The notes under the pieces were generated by a model that was not told where the DNA came from, did not search any database, and saw only the letters and a program-made list of their open reading frames with translations. A stretch of DNA of 64,000 nt, taken from positions 868,001 to 932,000 of the forward strand of contig NZ_CP042304.1 in the NCBI RefSeq assembly GCF_007859655.1, given 5' to 3'. The position numbers and the translations under genes were made by a program. This document shows, piece by piece, positions 1-8,500 of this stretch (within the stretch, counting starts at the first letter, position 1; the number at the start of each line of letters is the position of its first letter). The stretch is from Devosia ginsengisoli. GTDB taxonomy: Bacteria > Pseudomonadota > Alphaproteobacteria > Rhizobiales > Devosiaceae.

Positions 1-126
1 TCGATTCCATCCGAAGTACCGGTGCAATTCGTGCTGGAAATCCCGGGCGGCCGCTCGGTCGAGATCGGGCTCAAGCCCGGTGATACGATGGAGCACGACC
101 GCGTAGGAACGCTGGCCATCGACTAA
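1..126 (+). CDS. DUF192 family protein, C-terminal fragment
   Basis: The window opens inside a gene whose last 41 codons run to the TAA at 124-126. The readable tail has the pattern of the DUF192 (COG1430) C-terminus: a strand with VLEIPGG followed by GLKPGD. DUF192 proteins are small, often secreted proteins of unknown function. The start and most of the protein lie outside the window, so the family call rests on a short stretch. It converges with the next gene with only 2 bp between the stops. Confidence 0.55.
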   Translation, partial: SIPSEVPVQFVLEIPGGRSVEIGLKPGDTMEHDRVGTLAID

Positions 127-128
127 TC

Positions 129-812
129 CTACAGCCGGTGAATGACCATGCAGTCGATCACCGCCCACAGATGCAGGCTGGCGCCCGCCACCACGAAGAC
201 ATGCCACAGTGCATTCTGGAATTTGAGCCTTTCCCACAGGTGGAACACGATCCCCAGGGAATAGGTCACCCCGCCCGCCAGCAGCAGCCAGAGCGTCGTC
301 GCCGGCAGCGTTTGCGCCAGCGACTGGAACACCAGTATGCCGCTCCAGCCGATGGCCAGGTAGAGCACAATGGCCAGCCGCCCGAAGCGCTCGGGCACGA
401 TCAGTTTCAGCGCCACCCCGATCAGCGATGCGCCCCAGATAAAGGTCGTCATCAGGACTCCGGTCGTGGTGCCGCCGATGACAGCGAGGAAAGGCGTATA
501 GGAGCCGGCAATGAACAGGAATATGGCCGCCTGGTCGAAGCGGGCCAGCAGCCGCTTGATCGGCGAAACCGGCCACAGATTATAGGCCAGCGACACGCCG
601 AGCACGGCCACGAGCGAGCCGACATAAACCACGAGGGCAGGGGCGGCCTCAGGCGCGGTTTCCAGAATGGCGAAGGCCAGCAGGATCGATCCGGCCGCAA
701 TGGCGACCACGAGGCCAAGCACATGGACAATGCCGTCCACCACCAGTTCGGCAAGGGTGAACGGCCGCTGCTCACGGCTCCACCACGAATATTTTGCCAC
801 TGGCTTCTGCAC
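129..812 (-). CDS. trhA: PAQR family membrane homeostasis protein TrhA (hemolysin III type)
   Basis: This 227-residue protein has seven hydrophobic segments and the hallmarks of the bacterial PAQR/hemolysin III family. An early ELVVDGIVHVLG segment supplies the conserved acidic residue and histidine, NLWPVSPIKRLLARFDQAAI follows the second pair of helices, and the C-terminal ALWHVFVVAGASLHLWAV carries the last histidines of the proposed intramembrane metal site. Family members are implicated in membrane fluidity homeostasis; the historical hemolysin name is misleading. The length matches the family. The start ATG opens MQKPVAKYSW. It is transcribed away from the regulator at 1002. Confidence 0.85.
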   Translation of the reverse strand: MQKPVAKYSWWSREQRPFTLAELVVDGIVHVLGLVVAIAAGSILLAFAILETAPEAAPALVVYVGSLVAVLGVSLAYNLWPVSPIKRLLARFDQAAIFLFIAGSYTPFLAVIGGTTTGVLMTTFIWGASLIGVALKLIVPERFGRLAIVLYLAIGWSGILVFQSLAQTLPATTLWLLLAGGVTYSLGIVFHLWERLKFQNALWHVFVVAGASLHLWAVIDCMVIHRL

Positions 813-955
813 GGCTCGCGTCCTCCTGGTTCCCGAACCTGACGCAGGGAAGTGACCAGATTATTGCCGCAACACGGTCATCGTGCGGCATCGTAAAGCC
901 CGGCTCAACGCATCTGGTGAATAACCCCTTGCCCGACAAGGCCGGCGCTTGACGC

Positions 956-971
956 GTAACGCGACCGTTAC
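956..971. promoter_or_regulatory. Inverted repeat upstream of the ArsR-type regulator
   Basis: GTAACG at 956-961 and CGTTAC at 966-971 form a perfect 6-bp inverted repeat with a 4-bp spacer, 30 bp before the regulator ATG. A TTGACG sequence just upstream (about 950) could be a -35 element. The arrangement fits an operator for autoregulation, which is common in the ArsR family. No binding evidence exists. Confidence 0.3.
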
Positions 972-1001
972 TACTGCATCGTCAAAACCTTCGGAACGCC
1001 C

Positions 1002-1430
1002 ATGCCGCCTCTCGCCACCCTCGTCGCCCTGGCCGACCCAACACGGTGCCGCATCATCGAAATCCTGCATGAAGGCGCCCAGCCGGTGCATGTGCTGGCC
1101 GGCCATTTCGATATCAGCCGCCCGGCCATTTCGCGCCACCTGCGCGTGCTCCGGCAGGCGCGGTTGATCAGCGAGAAAAAGGTCGGCCGCGAAAACCGCT
1201 ACGCACTGCATGCCGATCGCCTGAAACCGGTCGGCGACTGGCTTGCCGGGCTGACGCCGGCGTCAAAGCCCATGCCCAAGCCGAAGGCGATTGCCAAGCC
1301 GAAGCCTGCCAGCAAGGCAAAGCCCGCAATCGTCGTGGCGCCGGCTCCCATTCCCCCGCAGACGCCCGTGCCCCCCGCGCCAAAGCCGGCCCCGGCCAGC
1401 GCCGTCTCGCAGATGGGTTTCGATTTCTAG
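1002..1430 (+). CDS. ArsR-like winged helix-turn-helix regulator with an Ala/Pro/Lys-rich tail
   Basis: The first 80 or so residues form an ArsR-type winged helix: LADPTRCRIIEILHEG is the typical opening helix pair, DISRPAISRHLRVLRQARLI the recognition helix region, and KVGRENRYAL the wing. No metal-binding cysteine or histidine cluster of the ELCVC type is visible, so a metal sensor is unlikely. The last 60 residues are low-complexity Lys/Pro/Ala repeats ending in MGFDF, which is unusual for the family and could bind nucleic acid non-specifically or be disordered. The protein has 142 residues. It converges with the PilZ gene, with a 1-bp gap. The target is unknown. Confidence 0.75.
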   Translation: MPPLATLVALADPTRCRIIEILHEGAQPVHVLAGHFDISRPAISRHLRVLRQARLISEKKVGRENRYALHADRLKPVGDWLAGLTPASKPMPKPKAIAKPKPASKAKPAIVVAPAPIPPQTPVPPAPKPAPASAVSQMGFDF

Positions 1431-1431
1431 C

Positions 1432-1713
1432 TTAGCCCCGGTATTCCACGCCCAGTTCCCGTAGCGCCCGCCAGACCACACGGCAGGTCTGCGGCCGATG
1501 CCCCGGCGCATGCAGCAGGATCACATCCGGAATCCCGGCCACCTTGGCCACTTCCAGCTTGGCACCCGTATCCGAAACGTTACGGATGATGCAGTTCAGG
1601 CTGGTCTTCCCGAAGGTGATACGGGCTTCGATAGCAGTGTTCCGCCGCGGCGCCAGCCTGCGCTCAAGCAGCAGAGCCGAGGGGCCGGACGAAGATTTGG
1701 ACAGGTCGCGCAT
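1432..1713 (-). CDS. PilZ domain protein
   Basis: This small protein of about 93 residues consists almost entirely of a PilZ domain, the c-di-GMP receptor fold. The RRLAPR segment supplies the RxxxR motif and NVSDTGAKLE supplies the (D/N)xSxxG motif, so ligand binding looks possible. The ATG at 1713 is preferred because it places the start just before the domain. An upstream in-frame start at 1806 would add 31 residues without similarity. No partner domain is present, so any output would be through protein contacts. Confidence 0.75.
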   Translation of the reverse strand: MRDLSKSSSGPSALLLERRLAPRRNTAIEARITFGKTSLNCIIRNVSDTGAKLEVAKVAGIPDVILLHAPGHRPQTCRVVWRALRELGVEYRG

Positions 1714-1821
1714 AAGGCCAATTACCGACCCCGTCCTTGCCGAAACCTTAAATGAGCCGGGACACCGGCAGACACCGTTACCCGGCGCTCTATCGGTTCG
1801 GTGCATTTTTAAGCAAGGAAC

Positions 1822-1898
1822 TGGCGATCCCGGCAGGACTTGAACCTGCGACCAACAGCTTAGAAGGCTGCTGCTCTATCCAGCTGAGCTACGGGACC
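1822..1898 (-). tRNA. tRNA-Arg (anticodon TCT)
   Basis: Read on the minus strand, this 77-nt cloverleaf starts GGTCCCG and pairs with CGGGATC. It has a D-arm GCTCAGCTGGATAGAGC, an anticodon loop CTTCTAA giving anticodon TCT, a T-arm with TTCAAGT, and an encoded CCA. It reads AGA. Its first 10 nt overlap the 3' end of the LacI-family coding frame that lies immediately upstream on the same strand. Confidence 0.95.
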
Positions 1899-3031
1899 AG
1901 CGCAGTGGCCTCATTTAACGCATTTTCGCGCAAAGGGAACGCCTTGTGCCGCGCTATTGCACAGCCAGCGCCGACGGTGCCGCATCCGAGCCCGTCGGGG
2001 CAGGGGGGCCGGCCAGTGGTGCCCCGCACGATCATTTCCGAGCTCAGCACCATATGCATCGGCACCCGATCGCGCCGCTCGCCCTCGATCAGGTCGATCA
2101 GCGCCCCGGCAGCGATCCGCCCCAGCGCGGCCCGCGGCTGCCGCATCGTGGTGAGCGGCGGCCAGACATGCGCCGCCAGTTCCAGGTCGTCGAACCCCAC
2201 GACCGACACATCGCCGGGGCAATCGAGCCCGCGCTGGCGCAGCCCGGAAATGAAGCCGATGGCGCTTTCGTCATTGGCCGCGAAAATCGCCGTGGGGCGG
2301 TCGCGAAGGCCCATGAAATGCACCGCCGCCACCTGGCCCGCCTCCATCGCGAAACCGCCCTGCAGCAGCCATTCCGGCTTTATCTCCAGCCCCGCCACCT
2401 GCATCGCCCTGGCATAGCCGCGCTGGCGTTCGCCGGTCAGCACATTGCCCTGCGGCCCCAGCACATGGCCGATGCGCTTATGCCCGAGCGCGATCAGGTG
2501 GCGCGTGGCCTGCTCGGCTGCATAGCCGTTGTCGGTCTTGACCGTGTGGAACGGCGCATCGGGAATTTCCTCGCAGGCCACGATCAATGGCACCGGCATG
2601 GGATCGCCGGTCAGCATCATCAACTGCTCAAGATCCACCGAGCCGTCGAACAGCAGCAAGCCATCCACCCGGTTGGACATGAAATAATCGCGCATAAGCA
2701 GGCCCGAACTGTCGCCCGGAAAGCGGTTGGCCACCAGCACGCCATAGCCGCGGCACGCCGCCTCCCGCTCCACCGCATCGAGGATGACCGAGAAGAACGG
2801 ATTGCCGATATCGGGCAGCGCCACGAGGATGGTTCGGGCGGTTCGCTGGCGCAGCGAGCGGGCCGACTGGTTGGGTGTATAGCCGGTAACGCGCACGGCC
2901 TCGGAAATTCGCGCGCGGGTCTGCTCGCTCACCCTTTCAGGGCTTGAAAGGGCGCGGCTGACCGTAGCTGTAGACACTTCCGCGAAACGCGCAACATCTT
3001 GAATTGTCGGCGTTTTCTTCACCAGAGTCAT
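1889..3031 (-). CDS. LacI family transcriptional regulator
   Basis: The N-terminus carries a canonical LacI headpiece (TIQDVARFAEVSTATVSRAL, hinge helix NQSARSLRQR) followed by a periplasmic-binding-protein-like effector domain. The ATG at 3031 is chosen; a GTG at 3043 is an in-frame alternative. It is divergent from the sugar importer, and two palindromes of LacI-operator type lie between them, so it probably represses the importer and catabolic genes until a sugar-derived ligand binds. The family usually ends soon after a segment like EMIVRGTTGRPP, but this frame continues for about 38 more residues and ends inside tRNA-Arg. This suggests loss of the ancestral stop codon. Confidence 0.9.
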   Translation of the reverse strand: MTLVKKTPTIQDVARFAEVSTATVSRALSSPERVSEQTRARISEAVRVTGYTPNQSARSLRQRTARTILVALPDIGNPFFSVILDAVEREAACRGYGVLVANRFPGDSSGLLMRDYFMSNRVDGLLLFDGSVDLEQLMMLTGDPMPVPLIVACEEIPDAPFHTVKTDNGYAAEQATRHLIALGHKRIGHVLGPQGNVLTGERQRGYARAMQVAGLEIKPEWLLQGGFAMEAGQVAAVHFMGLRDRPTAIFAANDESAIGFISGLRQRGLDCPGDVSVVGFDDLELAAHVWPPLTTMRQPRAALGRIAAGALIDLIEGERRDRVPMHMVLSSEMIVRGTTGRPPCPDGLGCGTVGAGCAIARHKAFPLRENALNEATALVP

Positions 3032-3082
3032 TCCCGGCAGCACCCCTCTCGCTGTCAGTTATGCAAACGATCTAAATCGATC

Positions 3083-3088
3083 TTGACA
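3083..3088 (+). promoter_or_regulatory. Candidate -35 element of the sugar importer promoter
   Basis: A consensus TTGACA lies in the regulator-importer intergenic region. No good -10 hexamer sits at 17 bp; TACGAA at 3104 is the nearest candidate. The first operator palindrome starts about 26 bp downstream, which would place it over the start of transcription, a typical repressing position. Confidence 0.35.
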
Positions 3089-3114
3089 GGTGCGCAAGGC
3101 GTGTACGAAACTAA

Positions 3115-3128
3115 TGCAATCGATTGCA
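3115..3128. promoter_or_regulatory. LacI-family operator 1
   Basis: TGCAATCGATTGCA is a perfect 14-bp palindrome with the central CG step typical of LacI/GalR operators. It lies between the divergent regulator and importer genes. Confidence 0.7.
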
Positions 3129-3149
3129 GAGGTTTCGGGAGCCGAACGA

Positions 3150-3163
3150 TGCAATCGATTACA
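3150..3163. promoter_or_regulatory. LacI-family operator 2
   Basis: TGCAATCGATTACA differs from operator 1 at one base. Centre-to-centre spacing is 35 bp, slightly over three helical turns, so two dimers or one tetramer could bind on a similar face. It sits about 95 bp upstream of the binding-protein ATG. Confidence 0.65.
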
Positions 3164-3258
3164 CGCCGCCAGCTCGGGATGCTTCGCAAGAAGGCAACCT
3201 TGCGGCTGGCAGCTTCGCGGGAGCGCTTCGCTCCAAGTGATCGTTGGGAGGACATTCT

Positions 3259-4500
3259 ATGAAGAAGTTTGCAGTGGTTGCCGCTATGGCGACCGCTTTG
3301 CTCGGGTCGACTGCCGTCTTGGCTGCTGACCTCGAAGTAACGCACTGGTGGACCTCGGCTGGTGAAGCTGCCGCTGTCGCCGAATTTGCCCGCGTGTTCG
3401 AAGAAGAAACCGGCAACCACTGGGTGGATAGCGCCCTGGCCGGTTCGGGCACCGGTGCCAACCCCGTCATCATCAGCCGTATCATCGGCGGCGACCCGAT
3501 GGGCGCCACCCAGATGAATACCGGCCGTGACGCCGAGGAACTCATCCAGGCCGGCCTCATGCGCGACCTGACGGACGTCGTTGCCGACATGAACATCGAC
3601 GAATTCTATGTCGATGAATCGCTGCTCGAGCCTTGCCGCTACGAAGGTGGCCTCTACTGCCTGCCGGTCAATATCCACTCGTGGGATTGGCTGTGGCTCT
3701 CCACCAAGGCCTATGAGACCATCGGCCAGCCCGTTCCGAAGGACTGGAACGAATATGTGGCCTCCTGGCCCGCTCTGGAAGAAGCCGGCATCCTGCCGTT
3801 CGGTCTTGCGACCGGTTGGCCCTTCTCGGGCATTCCGGGTGTGCTGATGGCCGGTCTCGGCGGTTCGGACCTCGTGCTCGCCATCAACCGCGACAAGGAT
3901 GCCGAAGCCGTTCGTGGCCCGGAATTCCGCAAGGTTGCCGAAGCTCTGGATCACCTGCGCGGCGTTCTCTCGCCCGACATGATGGTTCCGGCCTTCGCTG
4001 ACGTTGGTAACCAGCTGCTCGAAGGCACGGCTGCCGGTAATATCCACGGCGACTGGCTGCAGGGCGACCTGCAGGTTGCCGGCGGCGTCCCCGGCGAAGA
4101 CTACGAATGTCTCCCCGCTCTCGGTCTCGGCGATCAGCTGAGCGGTGGCGGTGACTCGTTCTACTTCCCGGTTCTGCCCGAAGGCACCGATCCGGCTGTG
4201 ATCGAAGCGCAGACCCAGCTGGCTCGCCTGCTGATCTCGCCGGAAGCCCAGCTCGCCTTCAACCTGAAGAAGGGCTCCATGCCGATCCGTACCGACATCG
4301 ATCTGAGCGGTGCCAATGCCTGCATGACCAAGGCCCTCACCTTCCTCGACAAGGGCCTGCTGCCCTCGGGTGACTTCTCGCTCTCCAGTGACACCCAGCA
4401 GCAGCTGACGGACCTCAACACCGAGTTCCTGGATGACGACAGCATCACCGTCGACGACTATGTCGAGCGCTATGCTTCGATCATCGAACAGGCGGACTAA
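3259..4500 (+). CDS. Sugar ABC transporter substrate-binding protein
   Basis: This 413-residue periplasmic binding protein belongs to the family 1 carbohydrate class. A Sec signal peptide (MKKFAVVAAMATALLGSTAV, cleavage after AVLA or AVLAA) is followed by LEVTHWWTSAGEAAA, typical of sugar-binding family 1 proteins. The ATG at 3259 is preferred because GGGAGGAC lies 6 bases before it; an in-frame TTG at 3244 is a poorer start. It is the first gene of an importer operon (binding protein, two permeases, ATPase) controlled by the adjacent LacI protein. The ligand cannot be read from sequence. Several aromatic residues (WW, HSWDWLWL) fit a sugar-stacking site. Confidence 0.92.
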   Translation: MKKFAVVAAMATALLGSTAVLAADLEVTHWWTSAGEAAAVAEFARVFEEETGNHWVDSALAGSGTGANPVIISRIIGGDPMGATQMNTGRDAEELIQAGLMRDLTDVVADMNIDEFYVDESLLEPCRYEGGLYCLPVNIHSWDWLWLSTKAYETIGQPVPKDWNEYVASWPALEEAGILPFGLATGWPFSGIPGVLMAGLGGSDLVLAINRDKDAEAVRGPEFRKVAEALDHLRGVLSPDMMVPAFADVGNQLLEGTAAGNIHGDWLQGDLQVAGGVPGEDYECLPALGLGDQLSGGGDSFYFPVLPEGTDPAVIEAQTQLARLLISPEAQLAFNLKKGSMPIRTDIDLSGANACMTKALTFLDKGLLPSGDFSLSSDTQQQLTDLNTEFLDDDSITVDDYVERYASIIEQAD

Positions 4501-4515
4501 TCGTCCGGCTTCTCG

Positions 4516-4575
4516 GATGAGACTGCGGTCTCATCGTTGAAAAGCGGTGGTCGGCCTTGATCGACAAGGTCGACC
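4516..4575 (+). promoter_or_regulatory. Tandem stem-loops between binding-protein and permease genes
   Basis: Two hairpins occupy the gap after the binding-protein stop. GATGAGAC/GTCTCATC (4516-4535) closes a 4-nt loop. GGTCGGCCTTG/CAAGGTCGACC (4549-4575) is an 11-bp stem with one G-U pair and a 5-nt loop. Neither is followed by a U-tract, so they look like 3'-end stabilisers of the binding-protein message rather than terminators. Such elements commonly make binding protein outnumber permease. Confidence 0.5.
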
Positions 4576-4595
4576 ACTTTCTTATGGAGAGATTG

Positions 4596-5537
4596 ATGGC
4601 GGATACAGCCGTTTATAAGGAAGAGAGCGCCGGCATAGCCGGTCAGCGCGGCTTCCTTCGGAAGACCTTCCTTCACAACATACCCGCCAAGATCGCGGCC
4701 CTGCCGATGGTCGCCACCGTACTAGTCGTCTTCGTCGGCTGTACCCTCTGGACCGTCTATTACTCATTCACCAATTCCAGGCTCCTGCCGACCGGCAAAT
4801 TCATCGGTTTCGAGCAGTATGAGCGGCTCTTCGCCACCTCGCGCTGGAACATTTCGGTCACCAACCTGATCAGCTATGGCGCCATGTCGCTGGTGCTCAC
4901 GCTGACGCTCGGCTTCCTGCTCGCCGTGCTGATGGACCAGAAGATCCGCTTCGAAAGCGCCTTCCGCACCATCATGCTCTATCCCTTCGCCCTCAGCTTC
5001 ATCGTGACGGGCCTGGTCTGGCAGTGGATCATGAATCCCACGCTCGGCCTGCAGGGCACGTTGCGCAATCTGGGCTGGGAAGGCTTCACCTTCGACTGGA
5101 TCGCCAATCCGCGCATGGTGCTCTTCGCGCTGCTCATCGCCGGGCTGTGGCAGGGCGTCGGCTTCTGCATGGTGCTCATGCTGGCCGGCCTGCGCGGCGT
5201 CGATGACGAAATCTGGAAGGCCGCCCGTATCGACGGCATTCCCACCTGGCGCACCTATGTCTCCATCGTCCTGCCCATGATGCGCGGCGTGCTGGTGACG
5301 GCCGTTGTGCTGATCGGCTCCGGCATTGTCCGCCTCTACGACCTCGTGGTGGCGCTGACCAATGGCGGCCCGGGCATCTCCTCGGAAGTGCCGGCCAAAT
5401 ACGTCTACAACTACATGTTCTCGGGCGGGAATATCGGCCAGGGTCTGGCCGCTGCCACCATGATGCTGCTGACCGTTATCATCATCATGGTTCCCTGGGC
5501 CTATCTCGAATTCGGCGGAAAGGGACGTCGCTCATGA
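4596..5537 (+). CDS. Sugar ABC transporter permease (MalF-type)
   Basis: This inner-membrane permease of about 313 residues has six predicted transmembrane segments and the EAA loop DEIWKAARIDGIPTWRTY, which docks on the ATPase. The ATG at 4596 is preferred because TGGAGA lies 5 nt upstream. An ATG at 4584 and a TTG at 4557 are in frame but less well placed, and the latter falls inside the upstream hairpin. It pairs with the next permease; the ATGA overlap at 5534-5537 implies translational coupling. Confidence 0.9.
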   Translation: MADTAVYKEESAGIAGQRGFLRKTFLHNIPAKIAALPMVATVLVVFVGCTLWTVYYSFTNSRLLPTGKFIGFEQYERLFATSRWNISVTNLISYGAMSLVLTLTLGFLLAVLMDQKIRFESAFRTIMLYPFALSFIVTGLVWQWIMNPTLGLQGTLRNLGWEGFTFDWIANPRMVLFALLIAGLWQGVGFCMVLMLAGLRGVDDEIWKAARIDGIPTWRTYVSIVLPMMRGVLVTAVVLIGSGIVRLYDLVVALTNGGPGISSEVPAKYVYNYMFSGGNIGQGLAAATMMLLTVIIIMVPWAYLEFGGKGRRS

Positions 5538-6469
5538 GCCAGACCGCAACCATGGCCGGCTCCGCGCCGGAAACCGGAGCCAGCACCGCCGTCGAGCCGC
5601 GCGGGCCCCGGCCCAAGCCGTTCTTCACGCCGCGCAAGATCATCATCTATTCGGTGCTGGTGCTGTTCTCCTTCTACTTCCTCTTTCCGCTCTATGTGAT
5701 GATCGCGACATCGTTCAAGACGATGCCCGAAATCCGCTTCGGCAACATCTTCGCGCTGCCCCAGCAGATCAATTTCGATGCCTGGGTCCGCGCCTGGACC
5801 AGCGTCTGCACGGGCCTGACCTGCGAGGGCCTGTCGCCCGGCTTCTGGAACTCGGTGAAGATCACCATTCCGAGCACCATCGTGTCGATCTTCATCGCGG
5901 CGGTGAACGGCTATGCCCTGGTGAACTGGCGCTTCAAGGGCTCCGAAATCTTCTTCGCCATCCTGATCTTCGGCTCGTTCATCCCCTACCAGGTATTCCT
6001 CTATCCGCTGGTGATGATCACTCGTGAACTGCGCATCTTCGGTACGCTGCAGGCCGTCATTCTCGTCCATACCATCTTCGGCATGCCGATCCTGACGCTG
6101 CTGTTCCGCAACTACTTCGCGTCACTGCCGCAGGAGCTGTTCAAGGCCGCCCGCGTCGACGGGGCAGGGTTCTGGCGTATCTTCTTCGAGATCATGCTGC
6201 CCATGTCGCTGCCGATCTTCGTGGTGGCGCTGATCCTGCAGGTCACCGGCATCTGGAACGACTTCCTGTTCGGCGTGGTCTTCGCCGGCACGCAGAACTA
6301 TCCGATGACCGTCCAGCTCAACAATATCGTCAACTCGGCCCAGGGGTCGCCGGAATACAACGTCAACATGGCTGCGACCGTGCTGACGGGCCTGGTGCCC
6401 CTGATCATCTACTTTGTGTCCGGCAAGCTGTTCGTTCGCGGCGTGGCCGCCGGCGCCGTGAAGGGATAA
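5534..6469 (+). CDS. Sugar ABC transporter permease (MalG-type)
   Basis: This 311-residue inner-membrane permease is the second half of the channel. It has a Pro/Ala-rich cytoplasmic N-terminus of about 35 residues, six transmembrane segments, and the EAA loop ELFKAARVDGAGFWRIFFEI. Its ATG lies within the last codons of the preceding permease (4-nt ATGA overlap). A short extracytoplasmic insertion containing two cysteines (SVCTGLTCEGL) could form a periplasmic disulphide. The gene is followed after 4 nt by the ATPase gene. Confidence 0.9.
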   Translation: MSQTATMAGSAPETGASTAVEPRGPRPKPFFTPRKIIIYSVLVLFSFYFLFPLYVMIATSFKTMPEIRFGNIFALPQQINFDAWVRAWTSVCTGLTCEGLSPGFWNSVKITIPSTIVSIFIAAVNGYALVNWRFKGSEIFFAILIFGSFIPYQVFLYPLVMITRELRIFGTLQAVILVHTIFGMPILTLLFRNYFASLPQELFKAARVDGAGFWRIFFEIMLPMSLPIFVVALILQVTGIWNDFLFGVVFAGTQNYPMTVQLNNIVNSAQGSPEYNVNMAATVLTGLVPLIIYFVSGKLFVRGVAAGAVKG

Positions 6470-6473
6470 TTCA

Positions 6474-7556
<1,083 letters not shown>

Positions 7557-7745
7557 TGCCGACCTTACCATCCCGCGGTGGCGCCTCCGGGCGCCCCGCT
7601 CCTGTCCTTCTGCCGCTATCAGGCAAAATGTTACTTTTGCGGTGATTGGCCTGTCCGGCAGGCGCGACAGCATCCCTGAACAGCTTTACCCCTGCATCGC
7701 CAGAACCGATGCCATGGTTCCATTCCAACGTTACAAGAGGCCACG

Positions 7746-8495
7746 ATGACCGAATTGTCATTCCAGCTCTACAGTGCCCGCAACGTCCCCTCGCTCGAGG
7801 ACTTTCTCGTCACCCTCGGCAAGCTGGGCTACACCCAGACCGAAGGCTTTGGCGGGCTTTATGCCGATGCCGCCGGCCTCGCCGCCAATCTCAAGAAGAA
7901 CGGCCTCTCCATGCCGACCGGCCATTTCGGCCCGGCCCAGGTCGCCGATGTCTCGACCACGCTCAAGACCGCCGAAACCCTCGGCATGAAGAAGATCATC
8001 GTCCCCCATATCGGCCCCGAAGGCCGCAGCGAGGACGAGTCCAAGTGGCTGGAACTGGCCGAAACGCTGGCCAAGGCCGGCGAGACCTACACGAAAGAGG
8101 GCTACGGCTTCGGCTGGCACAACCACGATTTCGAATTCGTGCCGACCACGTCCGGCCGCACCCCGATGGAAATCATCCTCGAAACCGCGTCCAATATCGA
8201 ATGGGAATGCGACATCGCCTGGGTCGTGCGCGGCAAGGCCGATCCGATCGCCTGGTTCGACCGCTATGGTGACCGCATCACCGCCGTCCACGTCAAGGAT
8301 ATCGCCCCGTCAGGCCAGAATCTCGATGAAGACGGCTGGGCCGATGTCGGCCACGGCGTGCTCGATTGGGACAACCTGATCGGCAAGGTCACCAGCAAGA
8401 CCAAGGCGCAGTATTTCGTAGCCGAACATGACAAGCCCTCCGATGCCGAGCGTTTCGCAACCCGCTCCATCGCAACCGCCAGCAAGTGGAAGTAA
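7746..8495 (+). CDS. Sugar phosphate isomerase/epimerase-like TIM barrel protein (first copy)
   Basis: This 249-residue protein belongs to the xylose isomerase-like TIM barrel family (AP endonuclease 2 fold, PF01261). Metal-site features include GWHNHDFEF in the middle, ECDIAWV and the HVKD segment near the end of the barrel. IolE, hydroxypyruvate isomerase, ketose 3-epimerases and 3-keto-glycoside lyases share this fold, so the reaction is not fixed by sequence. AAGAGG precedes the ATG by 6 nt. It lies 189 bp after the ATPase gene and 5 bp before an oxidoreductase gene, suggesting consecutive steps on the imported sugar. Confidence 0.82.
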   Translation: MTELSFQLYSARNVPSLEDFLVTLGKLGYTQTEGFGGLYADAAGLAANLKKNGLSMPTGHFGPAQVADVSTTLKTAETLGMKKIIVPHIGPEGRSEDESKWLELAETLAKAGETYTKEGYGFGWHNHDFEFVPTTSGRTPMEIILETASNIEWECDIAWVVRGKADPIAWFDRYGDRITAVHVKDIAPSGQNLDEDGWADVGHGVLDWDNLIGKVTSKTKAQYFVAEHDKPSDAERFATRSIATASKWK

Positions 8496-8500
8496 TCCAG

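Noticed and set aside
3055..4047. 330-codon minus frame opposite the sugar-binding-protein gene
   Set aside because: The plus strand encodes a complete binding protein with a signal peptide; the opposing frame has no domain and would cover the operators.
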